Shown here one piece after another: positions 11,841 through 20,406 of a stretch of DNA of 57,500 bases (positions are counted from its first letter, which is position 1; each line of letters starts with the position of its first letter). A model generated the notes under the pieces. The model saw only the letters and a program-made list of their open reading frames with translations, did no database searches and was not told the DNA's origin. This DNA is from Stenotrophomonas acidaminiphila (lineage in GTDB: Bacteria; Pseudomonadota; Gammaproteobacteria; Xanthomonadales; Xanthomonadaceae), in the NCBI GenBank assembly GCA_002951995.1, contig CP019797.1:1-57500 (forward strand), given 5' to 3'. The position numbers and the translations under genes are program-made.

Positions 11841-12266
11841 ATGGCTTTCAGTAGTGGTAACAGCGGCGGCCCCATGGCCGACATCAACGTCACGCCCCTC
11901 GTGGACGTGATGCTGGTGCTGCTGATCATCTTCATCATCACGGCTCCCCTGATGTCCCACAAGGTCAAGGTCGAGCTGCCCGAGGCCAACCTGAACATCA
12001 ACCCGGACGACGCTGAGAAGCGTTCGGGTCCGATCACGGTGGCGGTCAAGGAAGACGGTTCGCTCTACTGGAACGATGAGCCGGTGTCGAAGGAGACCCT
12101 GGAATCGCGTTTCGCCACTGCTGCCCAGCAGACGCCGCAGCCGCCGCTCAACCTGCGTGGTGACAAGACCACCAAGATGAGCGTGATCAATGAAGTGACC
12201 AAGATCGCGCAGAGCCAGGGCATGCTGGACGTCGGTTTCGTTGCCACCAAAGAAAAGGGGCAATAA
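11841..12266 (+). CDS. exbD: TonB-system subunit ExbD, copy 1
   Basis: ExbD has one membrane segment with a protonatable aspartate, plus a periplasmic domain that contacts TonB. The 141-residue protein has the motif [17 protein letters not shown], with the key Asp22 intact, and a periplasmic domain ending VGFVATKEKGQ. Bases 11868-11936 are identical to 12297-12365 of the next gene, although the periplasmic parts have diverged. This points to duplication with later gene conversion of the membrane part. The stop lies 3 bp before the start of copy 2. Confidence 0.94.
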   Translation: MAFSSGNSGGPMADINVTPLVDVMLVLLIIFIITAPLMSHKVKVELPEANLNINPDDAEKRSGPITVAVKEDGSLYWNDEPVSKETLESRFATAAQQTPQPPLNLRGDKTTKMSVINEVTKIAQSQGMLDVGFVATKEKGQ

Positions 12267-12269
12267 GCG

Positions 12270-12680
12270 ATGGCTTTCAGTAGTGGTGGAAACAGGGGCC
12301 CCATGGCCGACATCAACGTCACGCCCCTCGTGGACGTGATGCTGGTGCTGCTGATCATCTTCATCGTGACCGCGCCGATCATGACGTACCCGATCGCCGT
12401 GGACCTGCCACAGCGGGTCATCAACCCGCCGCCGCAGCTGCGCGAGCCGCCGCCGCCGATCGATCTGCGCGTGGATGCGAGCAATCAGGTTTACTGGAAC
12501 AACAGCCCGGTGAACGTGAACGAGCTGCAGCAGAAGATGGAAGAAGAAGTACAGAAGGATCCGACCAACCAGCCGGAACTTCGCATCGATGCCAATCCGG
12601 ATTCCGAGTACGAGGTCATGGCCAAGATCCTGGCCCAGGCCAAGAACGCTCAGATGAAGAAGATCGGTTTCGTGCAGTAA
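12270..12680 (+). CDS. exbD: TonB-system subunit ExbD, copy 2
   Basis: This is the second ExbD of the operon, 136 residues, with the same membrane segment and intact Asp22. Its periplasmic domain is different and Pro-rich ([19 protein letters not shown]). Paired ExbD genes after exbB are known in Xanthomonas, where the second copy is required for only part of TonB function. The periplasmic half (from Val33) and the first 40 bases after the stop codon are duplicated further downstream in a chimeric gene (12866-13258). An intrinsic terminator follows. Confidence 0.93.
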   Translation: MAFSSGGNRGPMADINVTPLVDVMLVLLIIFIVTAPIMTYPIAVDLPQRVINPPPQLREPPPPIDLRVDASNQVYWNNSPVNVNELQQKMEEEVQKDPTNQPELRIDANPDSEYEVMAKILAQAKNAQMKKIGFVQ

Positions 12681-12709
12681 CGCAATACCAAGTCATGACG
12701 CGACTGGAA

Positions 12710-12740
12710 AACGCCCCCGCTAGCCGGGGGCGTTTTTTTT
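12710..12740 (+). terminator. Intrinsic terminator of the tonB operon
   Basis: AACGCCCCCG (12710-12719) pairs with CGGGGGCGTT (12725-12734) around a 5-nt loop, followed by T residues to 12740. A strong rho-independent terminator. Confidence 0.9.
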
Positions 12741-12865
12741 GCCTGGAAGTTTGTTCCCTTGCCTACGGGTGATGCCCCAGGCCGCTGGCGGCCGGGATCG
12801 ACCCTGTGGCTTTGGGTCAGGAGCTGATAAGGTCCGCAAACACGGAAGCCCAAAGGGAACCTGGG

Positions 12866-13258
12866 ATGCTGAAGGGGAAGAAGCTGATATGGGTTGTGGT
12901 GGCGCTGGCCGTGGCTGTGATTGGCCTGGCAATGGGTGCCTTGATGGTGACCGCACCGATCATGACCTATCCAATCTCGGTGGATCTGCCGCAACGGGTG
13001 ATCAATCCGTCACAGCAGCAGAGCGAGCTGCGGCCAATCGACCTGCGCGTGGATGCCCGTAACCAGATTTACTGGAAGGAAAGTCCGGTTGACGTCAATG
13101 AGCTCCAGCAAAGGATGGAGGACGAGGTCCGCAAGGATCCGACCCACATGCTGGAACTTCGCATCGATGTCGATCCGGACTCTGATTACGAGGTCATGGC
13201 CAAGATCCTGGCCCAGGCCAAGAACGCCCAGATCAAGAAGATCGGTTTCGTGCGGTAG
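12866..13258 (+). CDS. Chimeric ExbD-like protein with a replaced membrane segment
   Basis: This is a 130-residue protein. Residues 28-130 are about three-quarters identical (hand count) to the periplasmic domain of the second ExbD, starting [10 protein letters not shown] and ending [10 protein letters not shown]. The first 27 residues are unrelated to ExbD: a KGKK basic start and a new hydrophobic segment, [20 protein letters not shown]. The essential membrane Asp of ExbD is absent. The ATG at 12866 has an ideal AAAGGGA ribosome-binding site, so a GTG start at 12806 is less likely. Because the gene lies beyond the operon terminator it needs its own promoter. The reading frame is intact, which argues for selection. 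Function is unknown; it could modulate or cap TonB/ExbB complexes. Confidence 0.75.
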   Translation: MLKGKKLIWVVVALAVAVIGLAMGALMVTAPIMTYPISVDLPQRVINPSQQQSELRPIDLRVDARNQIYWKESPVDVNELQQRMEDEVRKDPTHMLELRIDVDPDSDYEVMAKILAQAKNAQIKKIGFVR

Positions 13259-13298
13259 CGCAATACCGGATCATGACGCGGTTGCAAAAGCGCCCCGC
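12947..13298 (+). repeat. Diverged direct duplication of the exbD2 3' part
   Basis: This segment is a diverged copy of 12366-12720, covering the exbD2 periplasmic domain, its stop codon and about 40 bp beyond, including shared CGCAATACC and TCATGACGCG strings. One codon is missing inside. The terminator hairpin was not preserved in the copy. The left breakpoint lies exactly at the end of the ExbD membrane segment. Confidence 0.75.
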
Positions 13299-13560
13299 TC
13301 TCTCTTCTTCCGCCGCACTTGGCGTGCCCTGTCGGTGGCGATGCGCGGCGGAGCGAGGCGGGACACCGGCCCATGCGCGAGGGGGCCATGCCGGGTGACA
13401 GGAAGAGGACCCGGAATGCCGGGGTTCCGAGACGGGCTGCGATAGCTGCCGCCCTTCTTTCCGGCCGCCATCCGGTTGCATCCACCCCCTATGGCGTAGG
13501 GCCGTTCGCCCGAAGCCGCTGCGCTACCCCGCTACCCACCGATAGCGCTGGGCGGCGCGA
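13259..13560. other. Gene-free stretch between the chimeric exbD-like gene and pdxJ
   Basis: About 300 bp without a convincing gene. The first 40 bp belong to the exbD2-derived duplication. The rest is GC-rich with no clear promoter, terminator or repeat. Short open frames here lack a ribosome-binding site and protein-like composition. Confidence 0.6.
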
Positions 13561-14316
13561 TCAGTGACGCTGCGCGATGACGCGCAGATAGCCTTTCACC
13601 GTCGCATCCAGCCCGTCGTACAGGGCTTCGCCGATCAGCGCGTGGCCGATGGAAACTTCCAGCACCTGCGGTACGTGCGCGAGGAAGCGGGCCAGGTTGG
13701 ATTGCGACAGGTCATGGCCCGCGTTGACCCCCAGCCCGGCGGCCTGGGCACGGCGCGCGGCATCGGCGAACAGTGCCAATGCGGCGTCCGGGGCGCCAGC
13801 GGCGAAGGCCTCGGCATAAGGACCGGTATAGAGCTCGATGCGGTCCGCGCCTAGTGCGGCGGCGGCGGCGATATCCGGGTTGCCGGCGTCGACGAACAGG
13901 CTGACCCGGCAACCGTAGCCCTTCAGGGCGGCGATCAGCGGGCGCAGGCGTTCGCCGTCGCGGGCGAAATCGAAGCCGTGGTCCGATGTCAGCTGGCCAT
14001 CGCTGTCCGGGACCAGGGTGGCCTGCGCCGGGCGGGTCTGCTCGCACAACGGCAGCAGCCCCGGATAGCCCGGGCGTGGTGGCGCGAAGGGATTGCCCTC
14101 GATGTTGAACTCGACGCCGCGCGCGCGGGTGAGCGTTGAAAGCACGTGCACGTCATCGGCGCGGATATGCCGCTGGTCCGGGCGCGGGTGCACGGTGATG
14201 CCGTGCGCGCCGGCGTCCAGGCACGCGGTCGCCGCGCGCAGCACGTCCGGGTCGTTGCCACCGCGCGAATTGCGCAGCACGGCGATCTTGTTGACGTTGA
14301 CGCTCAGGCGGGTCAT
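13561..14316 (-). CDS. pdxJ: Pyridoxine 5'-phosphate synthase
   Basis: PdxJ condenses 1-deoxy-D-xylulose 5-phosphate with 3-amino-2-oxopropyl phosphate to form pyridoxine 5'-phosphate in the DXP-dependent vitamin B6 pathway. The 251-residue TIM-barrel protein shows the family blocks [14 protein letters not shown] near the N-terminus, [22 protein letters not shown] and GVNAGHDL. The open frame continues upstream, but [10 protein letters not shown] at 14316 is the family start. Its ATG overlaps the stop of the upstream small membrane-protein gene (ATGA), suggesting translational coupling. Confidence 0.95.
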   Translation of the reverse strand: MTRLSVNVNKIAVLRNSRGGNDPDVLRAATACLDAGAHGITVHPRPDQRHIRADDVHVLSTLTRARGVEFNIEGNPFAPPRPGYPGLLPLCEQTRPAQATLVPDSDGQLTSDHGFDFARDGERLRPLIAALKGYGCRVSLFVDAGNPDIAAAAALGADRIELYTGPYAEAFAAGAPDAALALFADAARRAQAAGLGVNAGHDLSQSNLARFLAHVPQVLEVSIGHALIGEALYDGLDATVKGYLRVIAQRH

Positions 14317-14591
14317 GACGGCGGGTGTTCTTCGGGAGCAGGAGGGGAAGGCGGCGTCGCCGGCGGTACCGGGGGGCGCAGCTGGTTGCGCAGGGCCTGC
14401 AGCTCGGCCGGGTGCAGGGCGCGCGGCGCCTGCCGGCTGCTGCCGGCGAAACGGGCCACGTACAAGCCCCTTATCCACAACAGGAACAGGGCCAGCGCGG
14501 CCAGCAGCGACAGCAGCAGCAGCCCGGCATGCGTGGTCGTGAGGGAAACGGTGAAGGCGCCCAGCGCGAGCAGCAGGAACAGCCAGTACAT
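14313..14591 (-). CDS. Small two-segment membrane protein upstream of pdxJ
   Basis: A predicted 92-residue inner-membrane protein with two hydrophobic segments (about 2-20 and 24-42), then a basic patch and a Pro-rich C-terminus. It starts at [13 protein letters not shown] with GGGAG at good spacing. A longer open frame to 14654 lacks such a site. The stop overlaps the pdxJ start by four bases. No family is recognised. Tight coupling suggests co-expression with pdxJ but does not reveal a function. Confidence 0.65.
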   Translation of the reverse strand: MYWLFLLLALGAFTVSLTTTHAGLLLLSLLAALALFLLWIRGLYVARFAGSSRQAPRALHPAELQALRNQLRPPVPPATPPSPPAPEEHPPS

Positions 14592-14660
14592 GACGATCTC
14601 CCGGTGGAGGCGCACAGTGTAGCGGCCCGCCCGGTGCGGGTTCCACGCGTGCACACCGCC

Positions 14661-16121
14661 CTACAGCAGCGGCGAGGCGAGCCGGGCGAACGCCTCGGGC
14701 AGGCGCTGCCGCCACAGCGGGCGATGGCGGTCGGGCAGCACCGGCGTGGCGTGCTCGAACTCCTGCGCCAGGATGGCTTCCAGCTCCGCGGTCAGCCCGC
14801 GGTCGTGGTAAAGCATGGACAGTTCGAAGTTCAGGCGGAAGCTGCGATGGTCGAAATTGGCGCTGCCGACGATGCAGGTGTCGTCGTCGGCGATGAACGC
14901 CTTGGTGTGTAGCATGCGCGGGCCGTACTCGTAGATCCTGACCCCGGCCTGCAGCAGCTCGTCGTAGTAGGAGCGGCCGGCCAGGGTGACGAACAGCGAA
15001 TCGCTGCGCCGCGGCACAAGCAGGCGTGTGTCCAGCCCGCCGAGCGCGGCCGAGGTCAGCGCCATCCGCGCCGCCTCGCCGGGGACGAAGTAGGGCGTGA
15101 CCAGCCATACCCGGCGTGACGCCTCGTGGATCGCCGCCACGTGCATGCGGTGGATCGCCTCCCAGGAAGAATCCGGGCCGGAGACCAGTACCTGTGCCTG
15201 CACCGCACCGTCCTCGCGCGCCGGGCCGGCCGACGGGAACAGGTCCTCGCGGTCGAAGTGCGCCATGCCCTGCCCGCTCGCGTAGATCCAGTCCTCCAGG
15301 AACACCAGCTGCAGGCTGCGCACCACGTGCCCGGTCAGGCGGGTGTGCAGGTCGCGGTACGCGTCCGGGTTGCGGCTGTCATCCTCGTCGTCGGTGATGT
15401 TGATGCCGCCGGTGAAGGCGACCGTGCCGTCGATCACCACCAGCTTGCGGTGGGTACGCAGGTTCAGCCACGGCCGCTTGAACGGCTTGAGCAGCTGCCG
15501 GGGGTGGAACCACTCCACTTCGGCGCCGGCGTCCAGCAGCGGGCGCAGGAAGCTGCGCCTGACCCGCGACGACCCCACCGCGTCCAGCAGCAGGCGTACC
15601 TTCACCCCGGCCCGGGCGCGCTCCACCAGCGCGTCGCGCAGCGCGGTTCCGGCGTGGTCGGGCTCGAAAATGTAGTACTCCAGGTTCACATGGCGCCGCG
15701 CCACGGCGACCGCCGCCAGGATCGCGGCGTATGTCGCGGCGCCGTCCACCAGCCAGTCCACGGCGGTGGCGGTGCTCGGCGGCAGCCCGGTGGTGGCCTG
15801 GCCGATGCGCGCCAGCTCGGTGCAGTGCACGTCGGCCGGGCAGACCGTGTTGTACGCCTCCATGCCCTCGCGCGAGCGCCCGCGCCGCAGCCGCTGGCGC
15901 ACGATCTTCTGCGGGCCTATCAGGTAGAACACGAACAGGCCGATGTAGGGCAGCGCCGCCAGTGACAGGATCCAGCTGAGCGTCGCCACCGGCTCGCGCT
16001 TCTGCAGCACGATGTAGCCGGCCAGCAGCACCAGGTAGACGACGTAGGCCGCCGCCAGGATCTGGGCCGCGTGCGGAATGGCGGACACGCTGGTCCAGAG
16101 GCTGTGCAAGGCTTCGCGCAT
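14661..16121 (-). CDS. cls: Cardiolipin synthase, phospholipase D superfamily
   Basis: Cardiolipin synthase joins two phosphatidylglycerol molecules at the inner membrane. The 486-residue protein has two N-terminal membrane segments (about 17-37 and 48-68), a PLDc_N region, and two HKD motifs: [16 protein letters not shown] near residue 222 and [20 protein letters not shown] near 404. This is the ClsA architecture. It is probably the first gene of a leftward unit continuing into the small membrane-protein gene and pdxJ. Confidence 0.94.
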   Translation of the reverse strand: MREALHSLWTSVSAIPHAAQILAAAYVVYLVLLAGYIVLQKREPVATLSWILSLAALPYIGLFVFYLIGPQKIVRQRLRRGRSREGMEAYNTVCPADVHCTELARIGQATTGLPPSTATAVDWLVDGAATYAAILAAVAVARRHVNLEYYIFEPDHAGTALRDALVERARAGVKVRLLLDAVGSSRVRRSFLRPLLDAGAEVEWFHPRQLLKPFKRPWLNLRTHRKLVVIDGTVAFTGGINITDDEDDSRNPDAYRDLHTRLTGHVVRSLQLVFLEDWIYASGQGMAHFDREDLFPSAGPAREDGAVQAQVLVSGPDSSWEAIHRMHVAAIHEASRRVWLVTPYFVPGEAARMALTSAALGGLDTRLLVPRRSDSLFVTLAGRSYYDELLQAGVRIYEYGPRMLHTKAFIADDDTCIVGSANFDHRSFRLNFELSMLYHDRGLTAELEAILAQEFEHATPVLPDRHRPLWRQRLPEAFARLASPLL

Positions 16122-16233
16122 GCGCCGATTCTAGCCATGGGCGGTGCAGGGCGCGCGATGGCGGCGGCGCCACGCCCGCCCGCATGAACGCCACGTCGCT
16201 GCATCTGCGACGCGGCCGCGCTAGCGTAAGCCG

Positions 16234-17325
16234 ATGCCGACTCCGATCAAGGGCCGCGGTGCCACCGGCCACCTGCCCGGCCGTTTCGAAACCACCACCA
16301 CCGATGCCGTGGACGACGGCTGGCTGGCCGACGCCACCGACGAGTTCGCCACGCCGCGGCTGCGTACCGAGGTGCGCGCGGAAACCGCGCGCAGCATCAT
16401 CAGCCGCAACAACTCGCCGGACGTGGGTTTCGAGCAGTCGGTGAACCCCTACCGCGGCTGCGAGCATGGCTGCTCGTACTGCTTCGCGCGGCCCACCCAC
16501 GCCTACCTGAACCTGTCGCCGGGGCTGGATTTCGAGACCAGGATCTTCGCCAAGACCAATGCCGCCGAGCTGTTGCGCAGGGAGCTGGGCAAACCCGGCT
16601 ACGTGGTCAAGCCGATCGCGCTGGGCATCAACACCGACGCCTACCAGCCAATCGAGCGCCGGCTGGGCATCACCCGGCAGCTGATCGAGGTGATGCTCGA
16701 GACCCGCCACCCGTTCTCGCTGATCACCAAGAACGCGCTGGTGGAACGCGACATCGACCTGCTGGCGCCGCTGGCCGCGCAGCGCCTGGTCAGCGTGCAT
16801 TTTTCGGTGACGTCGCTGGATCCGCACCTGTCGGCGAAGCTGGAACCGCGGGCCTCGGCGCCGCATGCGCGGCTGCGGGCGATGCGCCGGCTGCACGAGG
16901 CGGGCATTCCGGTCGGGGTGATGGTGGCGCCGGTGATCCCGTGGATCAACGACGCCGAGCTGGAGGCGGTGCTGGAAGCGGCGCGCGATGCCGGCGCGCG
17001 CAGTGCCGGCTACGTGCTGCTGCGGCTGCCGCATGAAGTGGCGCCGTTGTTCCGCGACTGGCTGCAGGCGCACTACCCGCAGCGCGCCGGGCACGTGATG
17101 AGCACCCTCAACCAGTTGCGCGGCGGCAAGGACTACGACAGCCAGTTCGGCAAGCGCATGCGCGGCGAAGGCGTCTATGCGCAGCTGCTGTCGCGGCGCT
17201 TCGCGCTGGCCAGCAGGCGCCTGGGCTTCAATGCTTCGCGCGAGCAGTGGCCATGGCTGGACTGCAGCCGTTTCGTGGCGCCGACGCCGCCGAAGAAGGC
17301 CTCGCCGCAGGGCGAGCTGTTCTGA
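16234..17325 (+). CDS. PA0069-family radical SAM protein
   Basis: A 363-residue radical SAM protein. The iron-sulfur cluster motif is Cys76-x3-Cys80-x2-Cys83 in RGCEHGCSYC. The sequence after it (FARPTHAYLNLSPGLDFET) matches the spore-photoproduct-lyase-like group of uncharacterised bacterial proteins (PA0069 family). The reaction is unknown. It lies divergently from cls and converges on a small secreted-protein gene with only 19 bp between stops. Confidence 0.9.
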   Translation: MPTPIKGRGATGHLPGRFETTTTDAVDDGWLADATDEFATPRLRTEVRAETARSIISRNNSPDVGFEQSVNPYRGCEHGCSYCFARPTHAYLNLSPGLDFETRIFAKTNAAELLRRELGKPGYVVKPIALGINTDAYQPIERRLGITRQLIEVMLETRHPFSLITKNALVERDIDLLAPLAAQRLVSVHFSVTSLDPHLSAKLEPRASAPHARLRAMRRLHEAGIPVGVMVAPVIPWINDAELEAVLEAARDAGARSAGYVLLRLPHEVAPLFRDWLQAHYPQRAGHVMSTLNQLRGGKDYDSQFGKRMRGEGVYAQLLSRRFALASRRLGFNASREQWPWLDCSRFVAPTPPKKASPQGELF

Positions 17326-17344
17326 CCGGCCCTGGCGCCGACTT

Positions 17345-17773
17345 TCAGGGCCCGGTCGGCGCCAGGCGCGACGAATGCGAGGCGACCCTTTGCCAGTGGC
17401 CAGCGCGCAACACCCACACGCGCGTGACGCGCAAGCGCCCTTGCCACGGCTGGCCATCGCTGAGCGCGGCCTGCACGCTGGTGCCAGTGACCACCCCGGT
17501 GTCGCCGTAACGGCGTATCCGCACGTCCCCGTTGTCGATGCGGAGGTTGCGGCGCGGGCGCGCGGCCAGCGCCTGCAGGTCGTCGGCCCTGTGCTGCACG
17601 CGGCCGTCGAAATGGATGAGCAGCCAATCTTCGGCCAGCAGCGGCGCCAACGCCGCCGCCTCGCCCTGCAGGCGCAGGCGGTTCCAGGCGTCGTCAGCCT
17701 GCGCCAATGAGGGCGTCTGTGGCCCGGCCCAGCCGGCAACCAGGCACAACCCCGGGGCGAGCCATGCACGCAT
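17345..17773 (-). CDS. Secreted NTF2-like (DUF4440-type) protein
   Basis: A 142-residue protein with a Sec signal peptide (cleavage near SLAQ-A at about residue 25) and a compact alpha+beta domain typical of the NTF2-like superfamily (LLAEDWLLIHFDGRVQHRAD, IRRYGDTGVVTGTSVQ, RVTRVWVLRAGHWQRVASH). Such domains bind small ligands or act as simple isomerases or hydrolases; no catalytic assignment is possible. Start chosen at MRAWLAPGL because the signal peptide begins there; the upstream open frame is longer. Confidence 0.75.
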   Translation of the reverse strand: MRAWLAPGLCLVAGWAGPQTPSLAQADDAWNRLRLQGEAAALAPLLAEDWLLIHFDGRVQHRADDLQALAARPRRNLRIDNGDVRIRRYGDTGVVTGTSVQAALSDGQPWQGRLRVTRVWVLRAGHWQRVASHSSRLAPTGP

Positions 17774-17888
17774 CGGCCTATCCTCCGGCGAAACCCCGAG
17801 GGTGGCGCGGACCCGGCTGCCGCGGTAGCGCCGGGTCATGCCCGGCAGCCGCCGCAGCGCGTGCCGGGCTGCGCGCAGGCGCGGGGAT

Positions 17889-18902
17889 TCAGGCCTGCGC
17901 GTCGTGCTCGCGGTGGTAACGGGTGGCCTCGGCCACCTCGTTGCGCGAACCCAGGAACACCGGCACGCGCTGGTGCAGCTGTCCGGGCTGGATATCGAGG
18001 ATGCGGCGGCGGCCATCGGTGGCGGCACCGCCGGCCTGCTCGACCAGCATCGCCATCGGGTTGGCCTCGTACATCAGCCGCAGCTTGCCCGGCTTGGACG
18101 GATCCTTGCGGTCCCACGGATAGATGAAGATGCCGCCGCGGGTAAGGATGCGGTGCACGTCGGCCACCATCGAGGCGATCCAGCGCATGTTGAAGTCCTT
18201 GCCGCGCACGCCTTCGCGGCCGGCCAGCAGGTCCGCGACATAACCCTGCATCGGCGCTTCCCAGTGCCGCTGGTTGGACATGTTGATGGCGAATTCCTTC
18301 GTGTCGGCCGGCACCTGCATGCCGCGCTGGGTCAGCACGAACTCGCCGGTCTCGCGGTCCAGGGTGAAGGCATGGGTGCCGTGGCCGACGCTGAGCACCA
18401 GCATCGTGCTCGGCCCGTAGATGCAGTAGCCGGCCGCGACCTGCTGCACGCCCGGCTGCAGGAAGTGTTCGTCGCCGGGCTGTTCGACGCCGGCCGGCGC
18501 GCGCAGTACCGAGAAGATGGTGCCGACGGACACGTTCACGTCGATGTTGGAGCTGCCGTCCAGCGGATCGAACAGCAGCAGGAAGTCGCCCTGCGGGTAC
18601 TCCGACGGCACCGGCTGGCTGTGGTCCATTTCCTCCGACGCGCAGGCGGCCAGGTGACCACCCCACGCATTGGCCTCGAGCAGGATCTCGTTGGAGATCA
18701 CGTCCAGCTTCTTCTGCGCCTCGCCCTGCACGTTGCCGGTGCCGGCATCGCCGAGCACGCCGCCCAGCGCGCCCTTGCTCACCGCGATCGAGATGCTGGT
18801 GCAGGCGCGGGCCACCACCGCCACCAGCTGGCGCAGGTCGGCGTTGATGCGCCGGGCATGCTGCTCTTCGATCAGGAAGCGGGTCAGCGACGTGCGGGAC
18901 AT
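17889..18902 (-). CDS. fbp: Fructose-1,6-bisphosphatase, class I
   Basis: FBPase removes the 1-phosphate from fructose 1,6-bisphosphate in gluconeogenesis. The 337-residue protein has the metal-binding motif DPLDGSS at 112-118, ASEEMD near 88-93, and late AMP/substrate-site sequences. Length and motifs are typical of class I enzymes. It is the likely gluconeogenic partner for growth on the organic acids and uronates that other genes in this window would process. Confidence 0.96.
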   Translation of the reverse strand: MSRTSLTRFLIEEQHARRINADLRQLVAVVARACTSISIAVSKGALGGVLGDAGTGNVQGEAQKKLDVISNEILLEANAWGGHLAACASEEMDHSQPVPSEYPQGDFLLLFDPLDGSSNIDVNVSVGTIFSVLRAPAGVEQPGDEHFLQPGVQQVAAGYCIYGPSTMLVLSVGHGTHAFTLDRETGEFVLTQRGMQVPADTKEFAINMSNQRHWEAPMQGYVADLLAGREGVRGKDFNMRWIASMVADVHRILTRGGIFIYPWDRKDPSKPGKLRLMYEANPMAMLVEQAGGAATDGRRRILDIQPGQLHQRVPVFLGSRNEVAEATRYHREHDAQA

Positions 18903-19089
18903 GTTCGGGGGCTACCTTCAGACGAAAGGAGCGCTATTGTCGCGGGTTGTCCCGGCTTTTACGAGGTCATGGCCCGGTCTTGTCCCGGGGCGGGGCGCAA
19001 ACGGCCACGCGATGACGCCTGTGGCCACCGGCGCGCGCCATCGGCGCCGGTCGGTGCTGGCTTAACATGCGCGTTCCGGAGGAAGAGAA

Positions 19090-20325
19090 ATGGACTGGGA
19101 CCAGGCAACGCAGAGTCTGCCCGCGGCGCTCGGCATCGGCCTGCTGATCGGCGCGGTGCGCGAGCGCCAGCATGGCGATGCCACCACGCTGCAGGCCGGG
19201 GTGCGCACCCACGCCCTGCTGGCGTTGATGGGCGCGGTCGGCATCGCCTTCGGACCGGCGGTGTTCCTGGTGCTGCTGCTGGCGGCTGCGCTGCTGGCGT
19301 GGAGCAGCTACCGCATCACCGCGCGCGACGACCCCGGCCTCACCGGCGAGATCGCACTGCTGATCACCGTGCTGCTTGGCGCGCTGGCATTCGACGCCCC
19401 CGAACTGGCGGCGGCACTCGGGGTGGTGGTGGCGATCCTGCTGTGGGCCAAGGCGCCGCTGGCACGGCTGAGCCGCGACCTGATCAGCGACCAGGAGATG
19501 CGCGACGCGTTGCTGCTGGCGGCGTGCGCGCTGGTGGTGCTGCCGTTGCTGCCGGATGAGGCGATCGACCCCTGGGGGGTACTGGTGCCGTCCAAGCTCT
19601 GGCAGATCGTGGTGCTGGTGATGGGCGTGGGCATGCTCGGCCACCTCGCATTGCGCGCGGTCGGCGCGCGCTGGGGGCTGCCGGTGGCGGGCTTCTTCTC
19701 GGGCTTCGCCTCGTCCACCGCGGCGGTGGCCGGCTTCGGCCGCGGCAGCAGGACGGCGGCGGAACTGGTCGGCCCTTCGGCGGCGGCGGCATTGTTGGCC
19801 AACCTGGCTTCGTTGCTGCTGTTCGCGGCGGTGATCGGCACCACGTCGCCGGCGCTGCTGCGCGCCAGCGCCTGGCCGTTGCTGGCCGCGGCGCTGGCGT
19901 TGCTGGCGCTCTCGCTGCTCGGGCTGCGCCACGTGAAGGAGGAAGCCGTGCCGCGCACCGCCACCGCCAAGGCGTTCCGCCTCGGGCACGCGCTGATGAT
20001 CGCGCTGGTGATCGCCGCGGTGCTGCTGGTGTCCGAATGGCTGCGCCAGGTGTTCGGCCAGGCCGGGGCGCTGGTGGGCGCGACCATTGCCGCGCTCGGC
20101 GAACTGCACGCCGCGGCGGCCGGCATCGCCAGCCTGAACGCCGCCGGCGGCCTGCAGCTGGAACCGGCGCGCTGGGGCGTGGTGGCGCTGCTGGCGTCGG
20201 CCTCGCTGGCCAAGTCGGTGCTCGCGTTCGCCAGCGGCGGGCCGCGCTACGGTGCCGCGGTCAGCGCGGGGCTGGTGGCGATGGTGGCCGCGGCCGCCGC
20301 GGCCACCTGGCTGGTGCCGGCCTGA
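19090..20325 (+). CDS. MgtC/SapB and DUF4010 membrane protein
   Basis: A 411-residue polytopic membrane protein. The N-terminal part carries the MgtC/SapB signature (ALGIGLLIGAVRERQ) and the C-terminal part is a DUF4010 domain (FFSGFASSTAAVAGFGRGSR). About 11-12 hydrophobic segments are seen. MgtC proteins are tied to magnesium limitation and virulence in some bacteria; the two-domain type is largely uncharacterised. GGAGG precedes the ATG. Confidence 0.87.
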   Translation: MDWDQATQSLPAALGIGLLIGAVRERQHGDATTLQAGVRTHALLALMGAVGIAFGPAVFLVLLLAAALLAWSSYRITARDDPGLTGEIALLITVLLGALAFDAPELAAALGVVVAILLWAKAPLARLSRDLISDQEMRDALLLAACALVVLPLLPDEAIDPWGVLVPSKLWQIVVLVMGVGMLGHLALRAVGARWGLPVAGFFSGFASSTAAVAGFGRGSRTAAELVGPSAAAALLANLASLLLFAAVIGTTSPALLRASAWPLLAAALALLALSLLGLRHVKEEAVPRTATAKAFRLGHALMIALVIAAVLLVSEWLRQVFGQAGALVGATIAALGELHAAAAGIASLNAAGGLQLEPARWGVVALLASASLAKSVLAFASGGPRYGAAVSAGLVAMVAAAAAATWLVPA

Positions 20326-20356
20326 GACCACGCCGGCCGGCGTGGTCCAGGCATGA

Positions 20357-20382
20357 AAAAGCCCGGCGTCCGCCGGGCTTTT
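20357..20382. terminator. Bidirectional terminator between the MgtC-like gene and tyrB
   Basis: AAAAGCCCGGCG (20357-20368) and CGCCGGGCTTTT (20371-20382) form a GC-rich stem with A/T tails on both sides between two convergent genes. Confidence 0.85.
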
Positions 20383-20406
20383 CCGGGTCATGGCGCCGGC
20401 CGTGGA

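Noticed and set aside
12806..12865. GTG start giving 20 more residues to the chimeric ExbD-like protein
   Set aside because: No ribosome-binding site; the ATG at 12866 has AAAGGGA seven bases upstream and starts directly with a basic patch and membrane helix.
13319..13567. 82-codon open frame in the gap before pdxJ
   Set aside because: No ribosome-binding site, very Arg/Pro-rich and runs into the end of pdxJ.
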